Assembly (NCBI GenBank): GCA_910584435.1
Contig: CAJUAP010000022.1
Coordinates: 1 to 8,289, forward strand
Origin: an uncultured Acetatifactor sp.
GTDB lineage: Bacteria > Bacillota > Clostridia > Lachnospirales > Lachnospiraceae
Direction of reading: 5' to 3'
Length of the DNA stretch: 8,289 nt
The notes beneath the pieces were generated by a model that searched no databases, had not been told where the DNA came from, and saw only the letters and a list, made by a program, of their open reading frames with translations. Of the stretch, positions 1 to 5,468 are shown one piece after another (positions within the stretch are counted from its first letter, which is position 1; each line of letters starts with the position of its first letter). Made by a program: the position numbers and the translations under genes.

Positions 1-54
1 CGCAACGGATAGCTTCTCCAGCTGCAAGACCCCTGTCGAAACCTTTACTACCCC
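1..54 (-). ncRNA. ssrA: transfer-messenger RNA (tmRNA), 5' end only
   Basis: Read on the minus strand, the RNA starts with GGGG at position 54 and continues into GGTTTCGACAGGGGTC, the conserved 5' half of the tRNA-like domain seen in bacterial tmRNAs (GGGG start, then a UUCGACNGGG-type motif). The 3' half, the tag reading frame and the CCA end lie beyond the left edge. tmRNA with SmpB rescues ribosomes stalled on broken mRNA and tags the nascent peptide for proteolysis. Its position directly after smpB is the usual Firmicutes arrangement and supports the call. The mature 5' end is inferred from the GGGG; RNase P is expected to remove a short leader. Confidence 0.87.
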
Positions 55-72
55 AAATATGCAATTAATTTA

Positions 73-101
73 AGTATATTCATTTCTCCTTCTGCTGTCA
101 A
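73..101 (-). promoter_or_regulatory. sigma-A type promoter of tmRNA
   Basis: On the minus strand a perfect -35 box TTGACA (96-101) is followed, after a 17-bp spacer, by the -10 box TATACT (73-78, five of six consensus bases). Transcription should begin near position 66, giving a leader of roughly a dozen bases before the mature tmRNA end at 54. It is the best promoter match in the window. It lies in the smpB-ssrA spacer, so tmRNA need not depend on readthrough from smpB. Confidence 0.78.
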
Positions 102-121
102 TTGTTTTCACCAATTTTACA

Positions 122-592
122 CTATAAATTTTTTACCTTAAAATCCCTCTCCGTTTCGCGCCGCTGATCCTTCCTGGCAATATCCTGCCTCTTGTCATAG
201 AGCTTCTTGCCCCTTGCCAGCCCGATCTGCACTTTCACTTTTCCGGTTTTAAAATAAACCTGCAGAGGCACTAAGGTATACCCCTTCTCTGCAATACTGC
301 CTGCCAGCTTATTGATTTCATGTCTGTGCAGCAGCAGTTTCTTCACACGCAGAGGGTCCTTATTGAATATATTCCCCTTTTCATAGGGGCTCACATGCAT
401 ACCATAGACAAACACTTCCCCATGTTCAATACGGATAAAAGCTTCTTTGATACTGCATTTTCCCATACGCATGGACTTCACCTCTGTACCATGAAGCGCC
501 ACCCCCGCTTCGTAAGTATCTTCTATAAAGTAATCGTGGTATGCCTTCTTGTTGTTGGCAATCAGCTTCTGCGCCTCTTTAGACTGTGCCAT
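122..592 (-). CDS. smpB: SsrA-binding protein SmpB
   Basis: SmpB binds the tRNA-like domain of tmRNA and delivers it to the empty A site of stalled ribosomes, where its C-terminal tail probes the mRNA channel. The 156-residue product has the usual family length. Visible landmarks are the N-terminal NKKAYHDYFIEDTYEAG segment, the GTEVKSMR core, the loop around VSPYEKGNIFN, RVKKLLLHRHEI, and the basic region LARGKKLYDKR leading into the tail DIARKDQRRETERDFK, all characteristic of SmpB. The ATG (590-592) has an AGGAGG ribosome binding site at 601-606, eight bases away. It follows rnr on the same strand after a spacer of about 240 bp and precedes ssrA. No separate promoter is obvious, so cotranscription with rnr is possible. 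Confidence 0.97.
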   Translation of the reverse strand: MAQSKEAQKLIANNKKAYHDYFIEDTYEAGVALHGTEVKSMRMGKCSIKEAFIRIEHGEVFVYGMHVSPYEKGNIFNKDPLRVKKLLLHRHEINKLAGSIAEKGYTLVPLQVYFKTGKVKVQIGLARGKKLYDKRQDIARKDQRRETERDFKVKNL

Positions 593-638
593 CCAAACCG
601 CCTCCTCTCATATACGCTTCCCTTCACATCGAAATCAT

Positions 639-721
639 CTCTCACCGCTCTGAATTTCTCTTCTCAACATTCCGAATACATCCTCTCACCGCTCCAAATC
701 CACCTGCTCATCATTCCGAAT
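639..721 (-). repeat. Imperfect 44-bp direct repeat, two copies
   Basis: Two 39-bp blocks (639-677 and 683-721) lie 44 bp apart between rnr and smpB. On the minus strand each runs ATTCGGAATG, then WTGAG, a variable 13-base middle, and AGCGGTGAGAG. About 31 of 39 positions match, with nearly all differences in the middle. The repeat is purine-rich on the transcribed-sense strand and has no clear inverted symmetry, so it looks like an old tandem duplication rather than a hairpin or terminator. Confidence 0.7.
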
Positions 722-840
722 TTCTCTGCCCGTAATTTCAAATCCATTCCTTTTTTACCGCCATTGCGAATCCGTCTGACTGCAGTTTCCTTTACATCCC
801 TCATCCGCCCGGCTCCATCACCTATAGCCACTGTCCTCAC
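664..840 (-). CDS. Possible small basic ORF overlapping the rnr stop
   Basis: I do not recognise this ORF and its coding status is doubtful. A 58-codon reading frame opens with GTG at 838-840 and overlaps the rnr stop (TGA, 837-839) in a GTGA arrangement typical of translational coupling; it ends with TGA at 664-666. The predicted peptide is rich in Arg, Lys and Gly (for example VRRIRNGGKKG) with a Trp- and Met-containing end, and has no signal peptide or membrane segment. Its second half is encoded in the 44-bp repeat. An in-frame ATG lies at codon 13. It could be a small coupled protein, a lost basic tail of RNase R reachable only by a frameshift, or chance. Confidence 0.18.
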   Translation of the reverse strand: MRTVAIGDGAGRMRDVKETAVRRIRNGGKKGMDLKLRAEKFGMMSRWIWSGERMYSEC

Positions 841-3035
841 ACCACAATATCAAAATCTATGGTTCTGTGAAACCGGTCACAGCCATCCACCACAACCTGC
901 ACCGGCATGCCCAGCTTATAACTCATCCCCGTAGCCTCTCCCACCATCTCGCAGGAACTCTCATTATAGTAAAAATAGTCACCCGGCAGCTTAGACACAT
1001 GTACCAGCCCTTCCACCGTATTCGGCAGCTCCACATAAATCCCCCAGCCGGTAACACCGGATATAACACCTTCAAAGGTTTCTCCTACCCGTTTTTCCAT
1101 GTATTCTACCTTTTTCAGCTTGTCAGTCTCCCGCTCTGCCTCGTCCGCCCGCCGCTCAGTCTCAGATGAATGCTTTGCCACTTCCGTCAATATGCTGCCA
1201 TAATGTGCAGCACGCTCTTCCCCAAGCCTGCCCCTCAGCTGCTCCTTGATAATTCTATGAATCTGCAGGTCAGGATATCTGCGAATGGGCGATGTAAAAT
1301 GACAGTAATATTCACATGCCAGTCCAAAATGCCCGGTACATTCCACACTATATTTGGCCTGCTTCATGCTTCGCAGCGCCATGCGGCTGATCATGGGTTC
1401 TTCCGGTGTCCCTGCGATTTTCGCCAGCAGTTTCTGTATTTCCTTGGGATGAATCTCCCCCGGCGCCTTATGCCCTGCCCTGCCCATGCTGCGCTGAGAC
1501 TTCATATAATATCCAAAATTGTTGATAAAAGCGGACAATTTCTGTATGCGTTCCCCGTCAGGCACATCATGGACACGATATACAAAGGGAAGCTCCATCC
1601 AATAGAAATGCTGGGCCACTGTCTCATTTGCCGCCAGCATAAAATCCTCAATAATATCCGTTGCCACATTGCGCTCATAGGGCTTAATTTCAATGGGCTG
1701 TCCTTTCTCATCCAGCAGTATCTTACATTCGGGAAAATCAAAATCAATGGAGCCGCGTTTCCGCCTCTTCTCCCGAAGAATGGCCGCCAGCTTCTCCATC
1801 TCCTGAAACATGGGAAGCAGTTCCCTGTACTGCTTACTGCTTTCGTCCTTTTCCACCAGGCTTTCGTCCTCCAGCAGATGCTTCACAACAGTGTAAGACA
1901 TACGCTTATTCACCTGAATCACGGATTCACAGATCTCATAGTCGACAATCTCACCTCTTAAGTCCACTGTCATCAGACAGCTCAATGCCAGCCTGTCCAC
2001 TCCCTCATTCAGGGAGCATATGCCATTGGAAAGGGCATGGGGCAGCATCGGAATCACTCTGTCCACCAGATAGACACTGGTTCCTCTTTTCAACGCTTCC
2101 CTGTCAAGAGCAGAATTTTCCTGCACATAATTCGTCACATCCGCAATATGAACCCCCAGACGATAATTCACTCCGTCAAAAGAGACACTGACTGCATCAT
2201 CCAGATCCTTTGCATCCTCACCGTCTATGGTCACCATAACCACATCCCTCAGATCCTTCCTGCCTGCCATATCCGCTTCGGAGACAGTCTGGCAGATGCG
2301 CTGTGCCTGATTCATCACCTTATCCGGAAATTCCACCGGCAGTTCGTACCCTCTGACAATGGACATAATATCCACCCCTGGATCGTTGACATGCCCAAGA
2401 ATTTCTACCACCCTGCCTTCCGGGCTCTTTTTATCCGTACCGTAATCCGTAATTTCCACCACAACCTTGTGTCCGCTCACAGCACCCTTGGAACGCTCCT
2501 GGGGCACAAAAATATCCCTTGGCAGCCTGGCGTTATCGGGAAGCACAAAGCCGTAATGTTCTCTTGCACGTTCATAAGTACCCACTACCTGGCTCATTCC
2601 CCTGGCAATGATACGAATCACCTGGGCTTCCTGACGCTTTCCCATATGTTCAGGCAGCAGTGCAACCTCTACAATGTCCTTATGAAACGCACCGCTTCTC
2701 TTATCCTCCGGAATATAGATATCTTCCTCCCGACCCTCTATCTCCACAAATCCAAATCCCTTGGCATTGCTGATAAAAGTCCCTGTAAGAACCTTTCCGT
2801 TGGACTTTTGATACTTTCCCTTCACCGTAAGCATCAACCGCCCTTCCGCTAAAAGCTCCCGCAAAACAGAACGGAATTCCTCTTTCTCCTCCTTTGCCAC
2901 CTGCAGGAATGCCGCCAGTTCCTTTTCCTTCATAGGAACATAAATCGGATCATGAACCAAATCACAGATCACCTTTTTCCTTGCTTCCCTGGAATGCTTT
3001 TCCTTCTCATAAAACACTTCTTTTTCTACATCCAT
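837..3035 (-). CDS. rnr: Ribonuclease R (3'-5' exoribonuclease)
   Basis: RNase R is a processive 3'-5' exonuclease that degrades structured RNA, including mRNA released during tmRNA rescue. Counting from the ATG at 3033-3035 (732 residues), the order is a winged-helix region (about 15-70), two cold-shock OB domains (about 83-145 and 148-215), the RNB catalytic domain (about 245-600) and a C-terminal S1 domain (about 650-730). The metal-binding aspartates are in VTIDGEDAKDLDDAV: D271, D277, D279 and D280. Other RNB landmarks are HIADV, MLPHALSNGICSLN and HFTSPIRRYPDL. The frame extends upstream to a TTG at 3087-3089 (750 residues), but the only purine-rich site there is about one base from the TTG, and the extra residues come from a 15-bp repeat array. 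The ATG has only a weak GGGAAAG site, 11 bases away. The protein ends right after S1, without the Lys-rich tail of enterobacterial RNase R. Confidence 0.96.
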   Translation of the reverse strand: MDVEKEVFYEKEKHSREARKKVICDLVHDPIYVPMKEKELAAFLQVAKEEKEEFRSVLRELLAEGRLMLTVKGKYQKSNGKVLTGTFISNAKGFGFVEIEGREEDIYIPEDKRSGAFHKDIVEVALLPEHMGKRQEAQVIRIIARGMSQVVGTYERAREHYGFVLPDNARLPRDIFVPQERSKGAVSGHKVVVEITDYGTDKKSPEGRVVEILGHVNDPGVDIMSIVRGYELPVEFPDKVMNQAQRICQTVSEADMAGRKDLRDVVMVTIDGEDAKDLDDAVSVSFDGVNYRLGVHIADVTNYVQENSALDREALKRGTSVYLVDRVIPMLPHALSNGICSLNEGVDRLALSCLMTVDLRGEIVDYEICESVIQVNKRMSYTVVKHLLEDESLVEKDESSKQYRELLPMFQEMEKLAAILREKRRKRGSIDFDFPECKILLDEKGQPIEIKPYERNVATDIIEDFMLAANETVAQHFYWMELPFVYRVHDVPDGERIQKLSAFINNFGYYMKSQRSMGRAGHKAPGEIHPKEIQKLLAKIAGTPEEPMISRMALRSMKQAKYSVECTGHFGLACEYYCHFTSPIRRYPDLQIHRIIKEQLRGRLGEERAAHYGSILTEVAKHSSETERRADEAERETDKLKKVEYMEKRVGETFEGVISGVTGWGIYVELPNTVEGLVHVSKLPGDYFYYNESSCEMVGEATGMSYKLGMPVQVVVDGCDRFHRTIDFDIVV

Positions 3036-3040
3036 CTTAT

Positions 3041-3191
3041 TCAAATCTTTCCCGTTCAACTCATTTTTTTTCAAATCTTTCTTACTCAAACCTTTCTTAT
3101 TTTAAAACTTTCTTATTTTAAGCCTTCTTATCCAAGTCTCTCTTACTTAAGCCTTTCTTATGCAAAGCTTTCTTATACAAGCCTTTATTTC
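3041..3191 (-). repeat. Degenerate 15-bp tandem repeat at the rnr start
   Basis: About ten head-to-tail units of 15 bp (one of 16 bp, 3101-3116) run from 3041 to 3191. The minus-strand consensus is close to TAAGAAAGGCTTRAG; a weaker unit may extend to 3026. Translated along the unit, each copy gives a Lys-Lys-(Asp/Gly)-Leu-(Ser/Asn/His)-like pentapeptide. The rnr-proximal copies are in frame with rnr as far as a stop at 3102-3104. The distal copies are open in another frame, ending at a stop at 3118-3120. The array fills most of the inferred rnr 5' leader. Confidence 0.8.
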
Positions 3192-3229
3192 AAATCACTC
3201 TCAGGAACTGTGTAGAAATAAAGTTTCTT

Positions 3230-3258
3230 ATTATCCCTAACAAAAAACACTCTTGCAA
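3230..3258 (-). promoter_or_regulatory. Candidate promoter for rnr, overlapping the secG terminator
   Basis: On the minus strand TTGCAA (3253-3258, four of six -35 bases) is spaced 17 bp from GATAAT (3230-3235, five of six -10 bases). The -35 box falls in the stem-loop of the secG terminator and the spacer covers its T-tract. Transcription would start near 3223, giving an rnr leader of roughly 190 bases to the ATG, made largely of the 15-bp repeats. A strong terminator upstream implies that rnr needs its own promoter; this is the best match I found. Confidence 0.38.
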
Positions 3259-3272
3259 TTCCACAAGAGTGT
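3242..3272 (-). terminator. Intrinsic terminator of secG
   Basis: On the minus strand a perfect 9-bp stem, ACACTCTTG (3264-3272) pairing with CAAGAGTGT (3247-3255), closes an 8-base loop and is followed directly by a run of six T (3242-3247, the first shared with the stem). It begins about 15 bases after the secG stop codon. This is a textbook Rho-independent terminator separating secG from rnr. Confidence 0.9.
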
Positions 3273-3286
3273 CTCCCAAAATGTAT

Positions 3287-3526
3287 TTAAAATACATTCA
3301 GATTCAGTATTACTGCAAGAATCATAAACAATACCGCCAAAACCTTCGTAAGCTTCACAAGAAGCCCTTCCATAGAACGTCCTTTATTCTTGCCCCAGTA
3401 AGTCTCCGTTGTTCCACCGATGGCACCCAGTCCAGCCGACTTACCCTCCTGCATCAATACTAACACTACAAGCGTCACACAAACCACTATAAAAAGAATT
3501 GTGAGTATCATCCTAACTGCTCCCAT
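3287..3526 (-). CDS. secG: Preprotein translocase subunit SecG
   Basis: SecG is the small auxiliary subunit of the SecYEG channel in the cytoplasmic membrane and helps SecA-driven export. The product is 79 residues, the normal size. It shows two hydrophobic helices (about residues 6-25 and 58-78) joined by the conserved loop MQEGKSAGLGAIGG followed by TTETYWGKNKGRSMEG, which is diagnostic for the family. I chose the ATG at 3524-3526 because AGGAGG (3536-3541) sits nine bases upstream; a start nine codons further up at 3553 would overlap that site. It has a candidate promoter at 3559-3587 and a strong terminator, so it is probably monocistronic even though it stands in the conserved eno-secG-rnr order. 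Confidence 0.96.
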   Translation of the reverse strand: MGAVRMILTILFIVVCVTLVVLVLMQEGKSAGLGAIGGTTETYWGKNKGRSMEGLLVKLTKVLAVLFMILAVILNLNVF

Positions 3527-3558
3527 TTCCACACACCTCCTAATATCAAACAAGGCTT

Positions 3559-3587
3559 ATTTTATCACATATGTGTAAAAAAAGCAA
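3559..3587 (-). promoter_or_regulatory. Candidate promoter for secG
   Basis: On the minus strand TTGCTT (3582-3587, four of six bases) is spaced 17 bp from TAAAAT (3559-3564, five of six). A start near 3552 would give a leader of about 25 bases containing the AGGAGG site of secG. The -35 box overlaps the foot and T-tract of an upstream terminator-like hairpin, the same layout as at rnr. Confidence 0.5.
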
Positions 3588-3611
3588 GGAAAAATTTTCA
3601 AAAAACCTTGC
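3577..3611 (-). terminator. Possible terminator upstream of secG
   Basis: On the minus strand GCAAGG (3606-3611) pairs with CCTTGC (3584-3589) around a 16-base AT-rich loop, followed immediately by seven T (3577-3583). The stem is short and the loop large, so efficiency is uncertain. It would stop any transcript coming from eno before secG and may have been the original eno terminator before the Rpn remnant entered the spacer. Confidence 0.42.
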
Positions 3612-3626
3612 ATTTCAGTGACGAAA

Positions 3627-3890
3627 ATGTTGGGTAAAATATTCACGGAAGATCTGCACACCGGCGAACAATATACGAAATTAAAAAATGCATCAATATC
3701 AGCATCCTGGATTTTAACTTAGACGAACGGCCCACATATCATCATGTCTATCATCTGCGTGACGAGGAAGATCATCCATTCAAAGCACAGGGAGAAACCC
3801 AAAAGCTCATCAGCCTGGTTCGGAAAAAAATGACAAAGGGCATACCGGCAGGATGAAAAAATTGCGGAAAGTATCGGAAAATCCGTGTAA
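3627..3890 (+). pseudogene. Decayed Rpn-family nuclease/transposase remnant
   Basis: This is the only gene-like sequence on the plus strand. Conceptual translation gives MLGKIFTEDLHTGEQYTKLK, then after a frameshift near 3690 CINISILDFNLDERPTYHHV and YHLRDEEDHPF, then KAQGETQKLISLVRKKMTKG, and after a second frameshift near 3840 AYRQDEKIAESIGKSV and a TAA at 3888-3890. The GE-Y-L-(C/T)I-ILDF pattern followed by YH and LRD is typical of the middle of Rpn (PDDEXK_2) recombination-promoting nucleases, and LISLVRKKM resembles their C-terminus. The catalytic N-terminal half is absent, and the segment between HPF and KAQGE is much shorter than in intact relatives, implying an internal deletion. The family call rests on remembered motifs, not a search. 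A functional product is very unlikely. It lies antisense between eno and secG, and conserved residues can be followed upstream only to about 3618. Confidence 0.7.
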
Positions 3891-3893
3891 TAA

Positions 3894-3914
3894 CTCCCCG
3901 GCCGGACCGGGGAG
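3894..3914 (-). terminator. Likely terminator of eno
   Basis: A perfect 8-bp GC-rich stem, CTCCCCGG and CCGGGGAG around a 5-base loop, lies 12 bases after the eno stop codon. On the minus strand it is followed by TTATTA, a weak U-tract, so termination may be partial. The hairpin is symmetrical and also lies three bases after the plus-strand stop of the Rpn remnant, so it could act in both directions. Confidence 0.62.
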
Positions 3915-3925
3915 ACAGTTCTATC

Positions 3926-5251
3926 TTATTCCACATGAAATGCCAGCAGACCGGGATATTCCGCCGCCTTACCCAATTCTTCTTCTATCTTGAGAAGTCT
4001 GTTATACTTTGCCACCCGGTCACTTCGGCATGGTGCTCCCGTCTTAATCTGGCCGGTATTCCAGGCCACAGCCAGATCAGCTATGGTCGTATCCTCCGTC
4101 TCTCCGGAACGATGGGACATCACTGCGGTGTAATTATTCTTGTGGGCAAGCTCTACAGCCTCGTAAGCTTCGGTCAGTGTGCCTATCTGGTTCACCTTCA
4201 CCAGAATTGACCCTGCTGTGCCAAGCTTAATGCCTGCAGCCAGACGTTTCTTATTGGTCACGAACAAATCATCTCCCACCAGCTGTACTTTACTGCCAAG
4301 CCGCTGTGTCAGTTTCTGCCAGCCGTCCCAGTCATCCTCTGCCAGGGCATCTTCAATGGATATAATCGGAAACCGGGATACCAGCTTTTCAAAATAGGCA
4401 ATCATATCATCCGTGCTGCGAATGACTTCCTGTCCTTTCAACCGGCTCTCTCCCGGAAAATGATACATATCCGTTTTTTCATTGTATAATTCACTGGAAG
4501 CCGCATCCATGGCAATCCTGACATCATCTCCAGGCGTATAGCCGGAAGCCTTAATTGCATCCACCAGCAAACCAAGCACACTCTCCGCATCAGGTAAATC
4601 AGGTGCAAAACCACCCTCGTCTCCCACTCCTGTGGACAATCCCTTCTGTTCCAGAAGCTTTTTCAAATTGTGATAAATTTCCGCACAGATGCGGAGCGCA
4701 CAGGAAAAGCTGTCCGCACAGATGGGCATAATCATAAATTCCTGGAAATCCACTGTATTATCCGCATGTTTACCGCCGTTTAGAATATTCATCATTGGGA
4801 CAGGAAGAAGATGAGCGCCGCAGCCGCCCACATATCGATACAAAGGCATGGCCAGAGCTGCTGCCGCTGCCTTGGCACAGGCCAGGGACACGGAGAGCAT
4901 GGCATTCGCACCCAGATTTCCCTTATTTTCGGTACCGTCCAGTTCTATCAGCCCCCTGTCAATCTCAATTTGATTCAAAGCATTTCTGCCAATGAACGCC
5001 GGTGCAATCTTGTCATTGACATTCCTGACGGCATGCTGTACCCCCAGACCGAAATAACGGGGTTCCCCATCGCGCAGTTCCACCGCTTCAAAGCTTCCGG
5101 TGCTGGCGCCGGAAGGAACCGCTGCCGTACCGACATAGCGCTTGCCGTCCTGATGATTCAGAACGGTCAGTTCGGCTTCTACCGTTGGATTCCCACGGGA
5201 ATCCAGAATTTCTCTTGCATGAATGGATTTGATTTCCAGATATGTGGTCAT
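3926..5251 (-). CDS. eno: Enolase (phosphopyruvate hydratase)
   Basis: Enolase converts 2-phosphoglycerate to phosphoenolpyruvate in glycolysis, in the cytoplasm, with two magnesium ions. The 441-residue product is full length. The N-terminal domain has AREILDSRGNPTVE (12-25) and the mobile SGAST loop (47-51). Active-site residues, aligned to the known enzymes, are all present: E171 in DFQEFM, E212 in GVGDEGGFAP, metal ligands D249 (AMDAASSE), E300 (SIEDAL) and D327 (GDDLF), general base K352 (LVKVNQIGT), H380 in MSHRSGETEDT, and K403. The ATG at 5249-5251 has AAGGAGG upstream (5262-5268), about ten bases away. It has a candidate promoter in the 217-bp spacer and a hairpin after its stop, so it probably forms its own transcription unit. 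Nothing suggests loss of activity. Confidence 0.98.
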   Translation of the reverse strand: MTTYLEIKSIHAREILDSRGNPTVEAELTVLNHQDGKRYVGTAAVPSGASTGSFEAVELRDGEPRYFGLGVQHAVRNVNDKIAPAFIGRNALNQIEIDRGLIELDGTENKGNLGANAMLSVSLACAKAAAAALAMPLYRYVGGCGAHLLPVPMMNILNGGKHADNTVDFQEFMIMPICADSFSCALRICAEIYHNLKKLLEQKGLSTGVGDEGGFAPDLPDAESVLGLLVDAIKASGYTPGDDVRIAMDAASSELYNEKTDMYHFPGESRLKGQEVIRSTDDMIAYFEKLVSRFPIISIEDALAEDDWDGWQKLTQRLGSKVQLVGDDLFVTNKKRLAAGIKLGTAGSILVKVNQIGTLTEAYEAVELAHKNNYTAVMSHRSGETEDTTIADLAVAWNTGQIKTGAPCRSDRVAKYNRLLKIEEELGKAAEYPGLLAFHVE

Positions 5252-5313
5252 AGTATAAAAACCTCCTTATGGTTTCACTTGCTTATTGTAGTTTTCCCCC
5301 AAAAAAGGTATTT

Positions 5314-5343
5314 ATTCTATTCCGGCAGGACAATCTCCATCAA
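5314..5343 (-). promoter_or_regulatory. Candidate promoter for eno
   Basis: On the minus strand TTGATG (5338-5343, four of six -35 bases) and TAGAAT (5314-5319, five of six -10 bases) are 18 bp apart. A start near 5307 would leave a leader of about 55 bases carrying the AAGGAGG site of eno. The other AT-rich boxes in this spacer have poorer spacing. Confidence 0.48.
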
Positions 5344-5362
5344 ATCTCAAACCAACTGCTTC

Positions 5363-5420
5363 CGATATATACTTTTTCCGATACAAGTTTAACGATACAA
5401 ATTTTTCAATACATGCCGAC
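5363..5420 (-). repeat. Short direct repeats upstream of the eno promoter
   Basis: Read on the plus strand, CGATATA (5363), CGATACAA (5379), CGATACAA (5393) and CAATACA (5407) recur at steps of 16, 14 and 14 bp, so each unit resembles CGATACAARTTTNN. They lie about 55-110 bp upstream of the inferred eno start of transcription, outside the core promoter. They could be repeated binding sites for a regulator or a decayed minisatellite; the sequence alone does not decide. Confidence 0.45.
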
Positions 5421-5468
5421 GCAAAATCAACAGAATTTACAAGCGGCATAGTTTCTTCAAGCTTAAGA

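Noticed and set aside
320..934. Long plus-strand open frame across smpB and the end of rnr
   Set aside because: It is the antisense of two clear genes, has no ribosome binding site and its composition mirrors their codons.
2037..2852. Plus-strand open frame of about 270 codons inside rnr
   Set aside because: Antisense to the conserved RNB and OB domains; His/Cys-rich shadow translation without family motifs.
3101..3180. Lys-rich upstream frame (LYKKALHKKGLSKRDLDKKA) as a leader peptide controlling rnr
   Set aside because: It has only a TTG start and no ribosome binding site, and the repeat array explains its sequence.
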